34,639 bases of DNA from Caldilineae bacterium (GTDB taxonomy: Bacteria > Chloroflexota > Anaerolineae > DUEN01): positions 1 to 34,639 of the forward strand of contig DUEN01000030.1 in assembly GCA_011176545.1 (NCBI GenBank). Direction: 5' to 3'. The position numbers and the translations under genes are program-made. Shown here in pieces: positions 1-8,313 of the stretch. The notes beneath the pieces were generated by a model. It searched no databases and was not told where the DNA came from. It saw only the letters and a program-made list of their open reading frames with translations. Each line of letters begins with the position of its first letter. Positions within the stretch are counted from its first letter, which is position 1.

Positions 1-2
1 CT

Positions 3-1196
3 CGTCGCTACGCGGCTGAACTCGGCGCCGACTTGCGATTCGAAAAGACGACAGACCGCGCGGCCGCGCTGCGCGAGGCCCACTTCGTCATCAACACGGC
101 CCTCGTCGGAGGCCATGATCACGAGGAGGCGGAGCGTGCCCTTTGGGAACGGCACGGCTACTATCGGGGAGCTCATCATGCCGAGTGTTTTCGTCAACTT
201 GACCTTATGCTTAGCGTGGCTCGAGACATGGAACGATTTTGCCCTAATGCCTGGCTCATCCAGTCCTCGAACCCTGTATTTGAGGGATGCACCCTAATGA
301 CCCGAGAGACGGGGATTAAGGTGCTGGGATTGTGTCATGGCCACTATGGCTATCGCGAGATCGCTCGCGTACTGGGGCTGGAATTGGAGCATGTCACGTT
401 CGAGGCCCCCGGATTCAATCACTGCATCTGGATGACTCACTTCCGCTACAAAGGTGAGGATGCCTATCCTCTCCTAGACCAATGGATCGAGAACGAGGCT
501 GAGGCGTACTGGCGAACCTGGCAGCCGCGCTACCATGAGACGCAGATGTCGCCCGCCGCCATCCACATGTACAAGTTCTACGGGCTTATGCCCATTGGCG
601 ACACATCCCGCGCGCTGTGGTCGGAGGTGTGGTGGTATCACCTGGACCTGGAGACCAAGAAGCGCTGGTGGGGACCGTTGGGAGGCTTCGATTCCGCCGA
701 GGGGTGGGAACAATACCTGGATAGCTTGAACCACAATCTCCAGCGAATCCGAGAGGCAATAGCCGACCCTCGACGCCGCGTGACCGAGGTGATCCCTCCC
801 AAGAAAAGCGATGAGCAGATCGTCCCCATCATCGACGCCCTGGTTAACGATCACCAGGGATACTTCCAGGTCAATGTTCCGAATCATGGCGCGCTGGAAG
901 GTATCCCGGATGACGTCGTAGTGGAGGTCCCGGCACTGGTTGACGGACGAGGTATTCGACCGTTAGCTGTCGGCCGGCTGCCAGAACGGATCATGTTGGG
1001 CGTCATGTGGCCGCGATGGCTGGAGATGGAGCGCCACTTGGCTGCCTATCTGACGGGTGACCCACAGTACCTCATGCAGAACCTCCTGGCCGACCACCGA
1101 ACTCAAACGTGGGAGCAAGCGGAGGAAGCTCTGGAGGCCATCGCGCGGATGCCCGGTAACGAGCCTATGGCCCGCCACTACGGATTCGCTTCCTGA
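3..1196 (+). CDS. GH4 family glycoside hydrolase (NAD/metal-dependent), 5' partial
   Basis: The frame is open from base 3, so the N-terminus, including the NAD-binding glycine loop, lies outside the window; the TTG at 33 is internal. The visible 397 residues carry GH4 landmarks: the SSNPVFEGC segment, then LCHGHYG, where the Cys would bind the catalytic divalent metal, and APGFNHCIW, whose Asn-His lie at the substrate/metal site. GH4 enzymes cleave glycosides by transient NAD-dependent oxidation at C3. The residues after the metal Cys sort subfamilies; a CHG type is known from alpha-glucuronidases, whereas phospho-glucosidases have CN and other alpha-glycosidases CHS or CHE. An alpha-glucuronidase-like role is therefore likely but inferred. 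The stop codon lies inside the Shine-Dalgarno of the next gene, so the two are co-transcribed. The protein should be cytoplasmic. Confidence 0.85.
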   Translation, partial: RRYAAELGADLRFEKTTDRAAALREAHFVINTALVGGHDHEEAERALWERHGYYRGAHHAECFRQLDLMLSVARDMERFCPNAWLIQSSNPVFEGCTLMTRETGIKVLGLCHGHYGYREIARVLGLELEHVTFEAPGFNHCIWMTHFRYKGEDAYPLLDQWIENEAEAYWRTWQPRYHETQMSPAAIHMYKFYGLMPIGDTSRALWSEVWWYHLDLETKKRWWGPLGGFDSAEGWEQYLDSLNHNLQRIREAIADPRRRVTEVIPPKKSDEQIVPIIDALVNDHQGYFQVNVPNHGALEGIPDDVVVEVPALVDGRGIRPLAVGRLPERIMLGVMWPRWLEMERHLAAYLTGDPQYLMQNLLADHRTQTWEQAEEALEAIARMPGNEPMARHYGFAS

Positions 1197-1206
1197 GGAG
1201 GACCCC

Positions 1207-2691
1207 ATGAGCAAGCCGCTACCGCAAATCGTGCGTGTGAACGGTCGGCCGCGGCTGATGGTGGATGGCCGACCCTTCTTGATCTTCGGCCTGCAGTGGG
1301 ACTGCGATAGCTGTTTCAGCGCAGAGGAGATGACCCCCCTATTTTCCCATGCAGTCCATATGGGAGCGAACACGGCCGTGCTCCCCACCTACTGGCGGGA
1401 GGTCGAGCCCGAGCCCGGCCACTATTGTTTCGACGTGGTGGACGAGCGAATCCGCCAAGCCCGAGCCCACGGCCTGCGGGTCATCCTGCTATGGTTCGCC
1501 ACATGGAAGAACGCGTGCCCCTTCTACACACCTGATTACATCCGCAACGCCCCGGAGAAGTACCCACGAGCCGTAGACCGTCATGGAGAGCTAACCGTCA
1601 GCCTATGCCCTTCATCGGAAACGACCTGGCAACGCGATCGGGACGCATTGGTAGCATTGATGACGCACCTGCGCGAGATGGATACCGAACGCACGGTCAT
1701 CATGGTGCAGCTTGAGAACGAGCCCGGCATCCTGGGCAGTGATCGCTGCTATTGCCCGATCTGCACAAAGCGGTTCAAGGAGGATGACTGGGAGAGACGA
1801 TGGGGCGCGCACGCGGCCGAAGCGTTCAGCGCCGCCTCCATCGCCCAATACATCGACCGGCTGGTCGCCGAGGCGAAGGCGGCCTACCCCTTGCCGATGT
1901 ACATCAACGTCTGGCTGGCGCCGGTGGTGGGGGGCATCCCCGGCCGCGACTACCCCTCCGGCGGAGCCGTGCCCGCTATGCTGAAACTGTTCCGTCAGCA
2001 CTTACAGCATGTCGACCTGGTCGCCCCGGACATCTACAGCACTGGTTATCGCGATTTTCACCGGCTCTGTCAAACGTACGGCGCCGATGGCAATCCTCTC
2101 TACATCGCCGAGCATAGCAGCTCGCCCAAGGGCCGCGCCGAACGCAATGTCTTCTACGCGATCGGCCAGTACGGCGCGATCGGATTCGATCCGTGGGCCA
2201 TCGATTCCCCCTTCCCGGAGCGAGATGCGCCGCCGTTGGTGGATCCTGTGGGCGGCGAGTGGGGCCCCCAGGCCTACTGGCTGCGCGATTCCTACATTGC
2301 CATCGGCCGTGCCGTGGAGCCCATCGTCGAGGCTCAGGGGACAGAGCGCCTCTTCACTTTTGTGCAGGAGGCCGCGGAGCAAGGGACGGGATGGGAAGCT
2401 AGCGGCTGTGACGTGCTGATCTCTTACCACGACCAAGAGGGAGCCGCCCGCGGCATGATCATTCAGCAGGCCCCCAACGAGTTCCTCCTGATCGGGGTCG
2501 GCTTCAGCGCTCGATTCCGCCGTCCCCGCCCCGATGGACGTCCCATCCCGATCCTTTCGGCCGAATGGGGCTATTTCGAAGGTGGTCGCTGGGTTTGCCT
2601 GCATCCCATGCGACGGGAGCGACTCGAATCCGAAGGGCTACCAGTGACGCTGTTAGAACCCGGTGTCGCTCGGGTTGTGTTGGACATATGA
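1207..2691 (+). CDS. GH42-like beta-galactosidase/beta-glycosidase
   Basis: A 494-residue (beta/alpha)8-barrel glycosidase. The ATG at 1207 follows GGAGG by 5 bases; a longer in-frame reading starts inside the GH4 gene and is rejected. The N-terminus (VDGRPFLIFGLQW) is the usual start of GH35/GH42 barrels. The acid/base is Glu172 in QLENEPG, and a likely nucleophile is Glu302 in YIAEHSS. Directly after the acid/base comes CYCPIC (Cys181, 183, 186), matching the structural zinc site of GH42 enzymes, with Cys104 as possible fourth ligand. No signal peptide is seen, so it should act in the cytoplasm on imported oligosaccharides or glycosides alongside the GH4 enzyme. The C-terminal 150 residues look like an all-beta accessory domain, as in the DUF5597-type relatives. 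The substrate cannot be read from sequence. Confidence 0.82.
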   Translation: MSKPLPQIVRVNGRPRLMVDGRPFLIFGLQWDCDSCFSAEEMTPLFSHAVHMGANTAVLPTYWREVEPEPGHYCFDVVDERIRQARAHGLRVILLWFATWKNACPFYTPDYIRNAPEKYPRAVDRHGELTVSLCPSSETTWQRDRDALVALMTHLREMDTERTVIMVQLENEPGILGSDRCYCPICTKRFKEDDWERRWGAHAAEAFSAASIAQYIDRLVAEAKAAYPLPMYINVWLAPVVGGIPGRDYPSGGAVPAMLKLFRQHLQHVDLVAPDIYSTGYRDFHRLCQTYGADGNPLYIAEHSSSPKGRAERNVFYAIGQYGAIGFDPWAIDSPFPERDAPPLVDPVGGEWGPQAYWLRDSYIAIGRAVEPIVEAQGTERLFTFVQEAAEQGTGWEASGCDVLISYHDQEGAARGMIIQQAPNEFLLIGVGFSARFRRPRPDGRPIPILSAEWGYFEGGRWVCLHPMRRERLESEGLPVTLLEPGVARVVLDI

Positions 2692-2739
2692 TCTCAAGGG
2701 CATGGTTGGCCCGAATACAAGCACAGGAGGCATGAGACA

Positions 2740-3642
2740 ATGAGGATCGACTGGCATGGCATCTTCCCCGCGTTGAGCACACCCTGTGATGACACGGGGG
2801 CACTAGATGAGGAGAGCCTTCGTAACGAGGTGCGGTGGAATATCGAGAAAGGTGCTCATGGGCTCATTGTGTCCATTATGGCTGGCGAGTTTCACAAGTT
2901 TTCCGACGAGGAACGAAAGCGCTGTTACGAGATCGTGGTGGAGGAAGCCAAAGGCAAGGTCCCAGTGCTCGCAGGCACCAGCCATAGTGGCACCGAAGTG
3001 GTCATTCAGCTCTCGCAATATGCTAAGGAGATAGGAGTTGATGGAATCGTCGTCTTGCCCCCATACTTCAACCTACAGGACGGAAAGGCTGCTCTTAGCT
3101 TGTATGATCACTATGCGACCATCGCCCGTCGGATAGACATTCCGATCATGATCCAGGATTGCGAGGGCACAGGCCCCTTCATGTGTACAACGCTCTTCAA
3201 GCGGCTCGCTGACGACTTTAAGAACATCGTAGCCGTCAAGTTGGAAGGGCCAACGTCCTTCCAAAAAGCGCTAGAGATGCGAGAGATGGCCCCGGACGTT
3301 GTCCTCTTTGGAGGCATGGCAGCTGCGAATATGCTCGAGGAATTGAAAATAGGGGTGGCCGGGAACGTGCCAGATGCCTGTTTGACCGACGTCTTGGTTG
3401 GAGTGTACGAAAACTTCAAGGCGGGAAATCTGGAAGAAGCGGAGAAGCTCTTTAAACGATACAAAGTATGGCTCAATTTCTTACAATTACATAGGCTGTC
3501 TAACTACGAGGTCGAAAAAGAAACACTGAGACAGCGGAGGGTCATCAAGTCATCCTATACAAGGCTGCCACGGGGTCCTTTGCTAACGGATGAGGACCAA
3601 GAAGAATTAAACCGCATACTACGAGACCTGGGCTTGTTATGA
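2740..3642 (+). CDS. DapA/NAL-superfamily lyase (KDG-aldolase-like)
   Basis: A 300-residue TIM-barrel class I aldolase of the dihydrodipicolinate synthase / N-acetylneuraminate lyase family. The Schiff-base lysine is Lys167 in VAVKLEG, and LPPYF at 106-110 is a normal family motif. At the place of the usual catalytic Tyr (motif P-x-x-L-Y-N) the protein reads PIMIQD (135-140), so Gln139 replaces Tyr. That argues against a housekeeping DapA and for a divergent aldolase or dehydratase acting on a 2-keto acid from the neighbouring sugar genes. AGGAGG lies 9 bases before the ATG. The gene is visibly poorer in G+C than its neighbours (52 of 120 bases in 3421-3540, against 37 of 60 in 4261-4320), which hints at separate acquisition. 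The exact reaction is unknown. Confidence 0.82.
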   Translation: MRIDWHGIFPALSTPCDDTGALDEESLRNEVRWNIEKGAHGLIVSIMAGEFHKFSDEERKRCYEIVVEEAKGKVPVLAGTSHSGTEVVIQLSQYAKEIGVDGIVVLPPYFNLQDGKAALSLYDHYATIARRIDIPIMIQDCEGTGPFMCTTLFKRLADDFKNIVAVKLEGPTSFQKALEMREMAPDVVLFGGMAAANMLEELKIGVAGNVPDACLTDVLVGVYENFKAGNLEEAEKLFKRYKVWLNFLQLHRLSNYEVEKETLRQRRVIKSSYTRLPRGPLLTDEDQEELNRILRDLGLL

Positions 3643-3753
3643 TGCCCTTTCATGAGCATCATCCGCGAGTGGACACTCTAACTTCAACAGCGGCGAGATT
3701 CCAGTCTAAGCGGCAACTCAACCCCCATCACTCAAGCAGACTAGGGACAGCAC

Positions 3754-4521
3754 ATGAGCATTGGATTGCAGGGCAAAGTGGCAATTGTAACTGGATCAAC
3801 TGCGGGGATTGGCGAAGGGGTCGCCCGCAGGCTGGCGGCTGAAGGAGCAGCCGTGGTTGTCTCAGGGAGAAGGACCAAGCGAGGTGAAAAGGTGGCACGG
3901 GAGATACGAGAAGCCGGTGGGCAAGCGATTTTCGTGCGGGCCGATGTGGCCCACGAAGCCGATTGCGCCGCGTTGGTCCAGAGCGCGGTAGACCACTTCG
4001 GGCGCCTGGATATCCTGGTTAACAACGCTGCTATCTTCCCCAGCGTCCCGATGGAGGAGATGACCACGAAGTTGTGGGATCAGGTATTCGCCATTAACGT
4101 GCGCGGAGCGTTCTACTGCTGCCGCTACGCCATCCCACCTATGCGCCAACAAGGCGGCGGGGCGATCATCAACATCGGCTCGACCTTGGCTTACCGGGGC
4201 TCCCTCGATCGTTTGGCGTATGCCTGCTCGAAAGGCGCGTTGCTCAGCATGACCAAGGTGTTGGCTCGGGCGTTGCTTCAGGACCGTATCCGGGTCAACT
4301 GGATAACGGTCGGCTGGGTCATCACGCCCGGCGAGATCGAGCTGCGCAACCAGATCCACGGCGATGGCCTGGCTTACCTCGAGGAGCGGTCACGCCAAGC
4401 ACCGTTGGGTCGCCTGGAGACGGTAGAGGACATCGCCGCCGGTGTGGCCTACCTCGCCTCGGATGAGGCCAGCCACGTTACCGGATGCGAGCTGAACATC
4501 TCGGGCGGGTTGTGGATCTGA
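3754..4521 (+). CDS. SDR-family NAD(P)-dependent oxidoreductase
   Basis: A 255-residue classical short-chain dehydrogenase. Visible motifs are the cofactor loop TGSTAGIG (13-20), VNNAA (89-93), Ser143 in NIGST, the catalytic YACSK (Tyr156, Lys160), and the C-terminal SDEASHVTGCELNISGG typical of FabG/glucose-dehydrogenase-like members. Arg39-Arg40 after the second beta strand would favour NADP(H). The catalytic set is complete. The ATG follows AGGGA by 6 bases. Its position between an aldolase and an enolase-superfamily dehydratase suggests oxidation (or reduction) of a sugar or sugar acid rather than fatty-acid synthesis. The substrate is unresolved; the family is too broad to name it by sequence alone. 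Confidence 0.85.
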   Translation: MSIGLQGKVAIVTGSTAGIGEGVARRLAAEGAAVVVSGRRTKRGEKVAREIREAGGQAIFVRADVAHEADCAALVQSAVDHFGRLDILVNNAAIFPSVPMEEMTTKLWDQVFAINVRGAFYCCRYAIPPMRQQGGGAIINIGSTLAYRGSLDRLAYACSKGALLSMTKVLARALLQDRIRVNWITVGWVITPGEIELRNQIHGDGLAYLEERSRQAPLGRLETVEDIAAGVAYLASDEASHVTGCELNISGGLWI

Positions 4522-4526
4522 GGAAG

Positions 4527-4582
4527 TTACGTTTTACGCATTACGCTTTACGTTTTACGCATTACGTGTTGCGTGTTGCGCT
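4527..4582 (+). repeat. Eight-copy heptanucleotide tandem repeat
   Basis: Between the SDR gene and the dehydratase gene the DNA reads as eight consecutive 7-base units: TTACGTT, TTACGCA, TTACGCT, TTACGTT, TTACGCA, TTACGTG, TTGCGTG, TTGCGCT. Variation is confined mainly to the last two positions. Heptamer repeats of this kind are known in several bacterial phyla as interspersed intergenic elements. The array ends 24 bases before the next start codon, so it lies in the operon mRNA leader of that gene. Confidence 0.8.
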
Positions 4583-4606
4583 TCATTCGGGAAGGAGCGA
4601 CCAGCC

Positions 4607-5737
4607 ATGAAAATCACCGACGTTAAGACCTTCATCGTAGGCAACCCCTGGAAGAACTGGGTTTTCGTCAAGGTCTACACGGATGAGGGCCTGACGGGCC
4701 TGGGAGAGGCGACGGGGTTGACCGCCAAGCCGGCCGAGGCCGAAATCCACGAATTGAAACGCTTCGTCATCGGCGAAGACCCGCGCCATCCGGAACGCAT
4801 CTGGCAGAAGATGTACAAGCGGGTGTTCCTGGGCATTAGGGTCGCAATGAACGCCATCGAGATCGCCTGTTGGGACATCCTGGGGAAAAGCCTGGGGGTG
4901 CCTCTTTGGCAACTGCTGGGCGGCAAACACCGGCCCCGATTGCGGGTCTATGCCAACGGCTGGTACAAAGGGCCCCGAGATCCCGGCTTCTTCGCCGAGG
5001 CGGCCGCGCGCGTGAAGGCGATGGGCTACACAGCGTTGAAGTTCGACCCCTTCGGCACCGCCTACCGTTTCCTGGATGCCGAAGAGGAGAAGCGTTCCCT
5101 GGCCCTCGTGCGCGCCGTGCGTGAGGCCGTGGGCGATGACGTGGACATCCTCATCGAGGGACATGATCGCTTCAGCGTCTCCACGGCAATCCGCATCGGC
5201 AAGCAATTGGAGGAGTTCCGACCCATGTGGTTCGAGACGCCGGTGATGTCCACCGACATCGCCGCCACCGTGGAGGTCGCCCGGGCCATCAACGTCCCCG
5301 TCGCGGTCGGCGAGCGCTACCACAGGCTATCGCAGTTCATGGAGCTGCTGTCGCATCGCGTCGTGGATATCGTCCAGCCGGAGACACTGCGGATCGGCGG
5401 CATATCGGGGGCGCGTAAGGCGGCCGCGCTGGCCGAGGCGGCCGAGGCGTTCGTGGCGCTACACCAGGCCCAAAGCCCGCTCAACACGGCCATCAACGCG
5501 CACATCCACGCCAGCATCCCCAATTTCCTCATCCAGGAATGCTTCGACGATTTTCTGGAGCCATGGGCGCATGAGATCATGCATGGTGTCCCCCGCGTGA
5601 GGGACGGATACTTGGAGCCGTCCGACGCGCCCGGGCTGGGAGTGGAACTGGACGAGGAGGAGATGGCCAGGCACCCTTACGACGAGGACTACTTCATCCG
5701 CCTGTTCGAGGAAGGATGGGAGACGCGGAGGCGATGA
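4607..5737 (+). CDS. Enolase-superfamily acid-sugar dehydratase (MR/MLE type)
   Basis: A 376-residue mandelate racemase/muconate lactonizing enzyme family protein with the N-terminal capping domain and a TIM barrel. The segment LKFDPFG gives the KxD pair (Lys145, Asp147). Metal-ligand candidates are Glu184 (in IEGHDRF), Glu210 (WFETPV) and Glu236 (VGERYH); Asp254 and His286 (ALHQAQSP) fit the Asp-His dyad of sugar-acid dehydratases. Family members remove water from aldonates or aldarates (galactonate, gluconate, mannonate) to give 2-keto-3-deoxy acids, which the DapA-family enzyme upstream could cleave. The ATG follows GGAAGGAG with good spacing. It is the last gene of the plus-strand cluster and meets tldE tail to tail, 19 bases away. 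Substrate assignment is inference. Confidence 0.85.
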   Translation: MKITDVKTFIVGNPWKNWVFVKVYTDEGLTGLGEATGLTAKPAEAEIHELKRFVIGEDPRHPERIWQKMYKRVFLGIRVAMNAIEIACWDILGKSLGVPLWQLLGGKHRPRLRVYANGWYKGPRDPGFFAEAAARVKAMGYTALKFDPFGTAYRFLDAEEEKRSLALVRAVREAVGDDVDILIEGHDRFSVSTAIRIGKQLEEFRPMWFETPVMSTDIAATVEVARAINVPVAVGERYHRLSQFMELLSHRVVDIVQPETLRIGGISGARKAAALAEAAEAFVALHQAQSPLNTAINAHIHASIPNFLIQECFDDFLEPWAHEIMHGVPRVRDGYLEPSDAPGLGVELDEEEMARHPYDEDYFIRLFEEGWETRRR

Positions 5738-5756
5738 ATCGAACGCCGCAACGGGT

Positions 5757-7097
5757 TCAGAACTCGGTCACGCCGGTGAACGTGAACGCGCTCACCCGAA
5801 TGGCGGGCACGCGATAGCCCCCCATCCAGCCACGGATCAGCCGCGTCTCCCGGCCGATGGCCTCCACGTGGGCCAGCGCATCGACATAAGACTGAGTGAA
5901 ACGCAGATTCTTCACCGGATAGGCGATCTCGCCGTTCTCGATCCAGTAAGTGCCATCGCGCGTCATGCCCGTGACCACCATCCACTTCGGGTGTACCGGC
6001 CGAGTGTAATGGAACGTAGACACGTACAGGCCGCGCTCCATGGATGAGATCATCTCCTCGACCGTGATATCGCCTGGGGCCATGAACATGTGCCCGGGGA
6101 GCGGGCCGCGCGGGTTCGGTGCCGGAAGCCCATGTCCCGTGGATTCGACGCCATCGCGGGATGCCGTAGTCAGATCGTACACCAGTCCGCGGGCGACGCC
6201 TCCCTCTACCAACGGAGTCCGCCGCTTGGGCACGCCTTCCCAGTCATAGGGCCATGGCAGGCCAGTGGGATCCGTGGCATCATCCCAGATAGAGACGGCG
6301 GGATGCATCACCTGCTGTCCGAGTTTCCCCTCCAGGAAGCTGCGTCCCTCCTGCACGGCCAGGGCGTTAAACCCAAGCACGCCCAGATGCGACAACATGT
6401 CGGCCACCGCGTAGCTTTCCAATATGACAGGATAAGTCCCCGGCGGCAGCGGCCGCGGGTTTCGGCCACGCAACGCGCGCTCCAACGCCTCCCGGCCGAT
6501 AGCCTCGGGATCCAGCTCATCGATGCGCCATGCGGCCGCCTCCGCGGTGCCAGAGCTATCCTCGCCCATGATGGTGGCCTTCATCTCGGCCACGCTGCCA
6601 AGGCCATGGGCGAACAGGCCCAGATCGTTGGCGACGACCGCCTCGATGACCTCCGTGCTGACGAATCCGGAGGCGGTCATCCCGGCCTCCTTCGCCAGGG
6701 CACACATGACACTTACGGCGTCGGCCCGGCGATCAGGGGAGCAAGAGGCTGTCCCTTCATCGAAACCAATCACCGAGGACGTAGAGGACGCTTTCTCCGC
6801 CAGAGGAGGCGAGGTATCCATCTCCGGTTGCCACCTCGCCAGCGTCAGCGCCGTCTCTACGACCCGGGTCAGCCCCTCAGGGGAGAGGTCGTTCGTAGAG
6901 GCCACGCCCTGCCGACGGCCGAGGATGGCTCGCACGCGCACATCGACGCCGCGTTCGGCCACATTCTGGTGAATGCCATTGTTCGCGAACCGGGTGAGTT
7001 GATGCTCGCGGGCGGTGATGATAACCTCCGTGTGATCCGCCTGCGATGCACGCAGCACGCGATCGATCAGGTCCTTAAGTTTCCGTTCCCCCAGCAA
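5757..7097 (-). CDS. tldE: TldE/PmbA-like subunit of TldD/TldE protease
   Basis: A 446-residue protein of the PmbA/TldD (U62) family, matching the usual length. The start chosen is TTG at 7097, exactly six bases after a perfect AGGAGG (7104-7109, minus strand); it overlaps the upstream gene by 23 bases. The longer frame begins inside that gene without a ribosome-binding site. The N-terminus (LIDRVLRASQADHTEVIITAREH) and the C-terminal region (GMTRDGTYWIENGEIAYPVKNLRFTQS) are characteristic. No HExxxH is present, as expected for TldE, the partner lacking the zinc site. In E. coli the TldD/TldE heterodimer trims the leader of microcin B17 and degrades unfolded peptides such as antitoxin CcdA. 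Here it is the distal gene of the tldD - HTH-Sm - HTH-Sm - tldE run. Confidence 0.9.
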   Translation of the reverse strand: MLGERKLKDLIDRVLRASQADHTEVIITAREHQLTRFANNGIHQNVAERGVDVRVRAILGRRQGVASTNDLSPEGLTRVVETALTLARWQPEMDTSPPLAEKASSTSSVIGFDEGTASCSPDRRADAVSVMCALAKEAGMTASGFVSTEVIEAVVANDLGLFAHGLGSVAEMKATIMGEDSSGTAEAAAWRIDELDPEAIGREALERALRGRNPRPLPPGTYPVILESYAVADMLSHLGVLGFNALAVQEGRSFLEGKLGQQVMHPAVSIWDDATDPTGLPWPYDWEGVPKRRTPLVEGGVARGLVYDLTTASRDGVESTGHGLPAPNPRGPLPGHMFMAPGDITVEEMISSMERGLYVSTFHYTRPVHPKWMVVTGMTRDGTYWIENGEIAYPVKNLRFTQSYVDALAHVEAIGRETRLIRGWMGGYRVPAIRVSAFTFTGVTEF

Positions 7098-7530
7098 GCT
7101 CGGCCTCCTGCTCCAACACCGCTGTCTCCAATCGCGGCTCCCATGTGTCCACCATATGGCGTTGAACGACCACCTGGCTGCCATCTTCCAGCTCTAGAAG
7201 CGTCGCCCCCAGGTCCCACCAGACCACCTTACCCCGAAAGGACTGTCCGGTGCGTAAGTTCAACTGGATGGGGACCCCTTCCACACAGGCGATGTCCAAC
7301 GCGATACTCAGCGCCTTACGGCTCCACTCATGCCGCCATTTCAGCTCCTCAACGGGGACCTCGTAATATTGGGCGAGCTTCTCCAGTGTCTCCTCATCTC
7401 CCACAGCACGGTAGCGCTGTTCCATCTCACGCAGGACGTTGGAAGGCACCCCGCTCCCCTCGCTGACAGTGAACAGATCAGGGCCTCCCTTCAACGCCCT
7501 CAGATATCGCAGATAGTCCCCGCTGCTCAT
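7075..7530 (-). CDS. Small HTH-like protein with Hfq/Sm-like C-terminal domain
   Basis: 151 residues, no name recognised. Residues 6-62 look like a degenerate lambda-repressor-type helix-turn-helix (SGVPSNVLREMEQ, then LEKLAQYYEVPVEEL). Residues 71-130 read like an Sm fold: VPIQLNLRTGQSFRGKVVWW, then LLELEDG and VVQRHMVDTW. These resemble in order the Hfq Sm1 motif (VPVxIYLxNGxxLxGxxxxFD) and Sm2 motif (VYKHAIST). This is a by-eye match, not a profile hit. Its ATG overlaps the stop of the longer HTH-Sm gene upstream (ATGA), and its end overlaps the tldE start, so the genes should be translationally coupled. A role in RNA or DNA binding tied to TldD/TldE is inference. Confidence 0.7.
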   Translation of the reverse strand: MSSGDYLRYLRALKGGPDLFTVSEGSGVPSNVLREMEQRYRAVGDEETLEKLAQYYEVPVEELKWRHEWSRKALSIALDIACVEGVPIQLNLRTGQSFRGKVVWWDLGATLLELEDGSQVVVQRHMVDTWEPRLETAVLEQEAELAGGTET

Positions 7531-8270
7531 GTCGGCTCCCTCATCGTCTGATAATACGCGATGGCCAGCTTGTTCAACGTGATCTCCGTGCCATCCGCCT
7601 GTCCCACGGTGATCGCATAAGGGCCGAACCCCACCACCCGGCCGCGCACCTCGCTCCCGTCGAAGAGGTGGAACAGCATCTCATCCCCCGATTGCTGACG
7701 GGCCGTCAGATAGCGCAGCTCGAACTCATCGACGGACTCTGGGAGATAAGGGCGCCGTCGCTTCCCAAGGGTGGCCTTCCGATCCACCGTTTTCACTTCC
7801 CGCTGTAGCTGAGCGAGCAGAGCGGATGCCTCACGCCGGGTGAGCTCCTCAAGCGACTTCCCCAGTTGAGCCGTCAACTCTTCCTCTGACCGCCTCAGGT
7901 GCTTCAGCAGGCCGCGCAGGTGCTCGATCTGACTCGGCCGCGCTGGTTGCGGGGGAGGAGGCGCCTTGGGCTTGGGCTTAGGCTTAGGCTTCCGCTTCGC
8001 TTTCTCCGCCTTGGCGGGAGCCTCACGCTTCGCAGTCGTAGCCTGCTTTTGGGTTGGCTGGCGTATCGGAGGAGGCGGCGCGTCTGAGAGGGTATTGATG
8101 TCCCAGGGATCGACATATAGCGCTCGTGCGAACCGTTCCAGATGTTCCGTAGGGATCGGTCGCTGCCCGCGCTCGTACTCGCGAATGAGATCGGCGGGCA
8201 CGCCTGATTTAGCGGCCAGGGCGGACACGGTCATCCGCTTACGCCGACGAATCACCCACAGATTCTCCAT
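7527..8270 (-). CDS. XRE-family HTH protein with Lys/Pro linker and Hfq/Sm-like C-terminus
   Basis: 247 residues. Residues 5-58 form a clear XRE/lambda-repressor HTH (RRRKRMTVSALAAKSGVPAD, EYERGQRPIP). Residues 63-112 are a low-complexity basic Lys/Pro linker with KPKPKPK repeats. Residues 113-163 are predicted helical and highly charged (EHLRGLLKHLRRSEEEL). Residues 180-242 resemble an Hfq/Sm domain: DEMLFHLFDGSEVRGRVVGF, TVGQADGTEITLNKLAIAYY. This is the same design as the smaller neighbour, which suggests duplication with loss of the linker. The ATG follows GGGAGG by 8 bases. Stop and next start overlap as ATGA. The HTH would normally bind DNA and the Sm domain RNA; both roles are inferred. 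It lies 43 bases downstream of tldD. Confidence 0.75.
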   Translation of the reverse strand: MENLWVIRRRKRMTVSALAAKSGVPADLIREYERGQRPIPTEHLERFARALYVDPWDINTLSDAPPPPIRQPTQKQATTAKREAPAKAEKAKRKPKPKPKPKAPPPPQPARPSQIEHLRGLLKHLRRSEEELTAQLGKSLEELTRREASALLAQLQREVKTVDRKATLGKRRRPYLPESVDEFELRYLTARQQSGDEMLFHLFDGSEVRGRVVGFGPYAITVGQADGTEITLNKLAIAYYQTMREPT

Positions 8271-8313
8271 CGCCCATCCCTCCCCTGATCATGAATACCG
8301 GGCACCGCCCTCA

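Noticed and set aside
2002..2604. A 200-codon minus-strand frame inside the GH42-like gene
   Set aside because: The plus strand encodes a full glycosidase with catalytic and zinc motifs; the minus frame has no motif or Shine-Dalgarno.
6090..7466. A 458-codon open frame on the plus strand
   Set aside because: It is antisense to tldE and the short HTH-Sm gene, has no ribosome-binding site or recognisable domain, and its composition is that of a shadow frame in GC-rich DNA.
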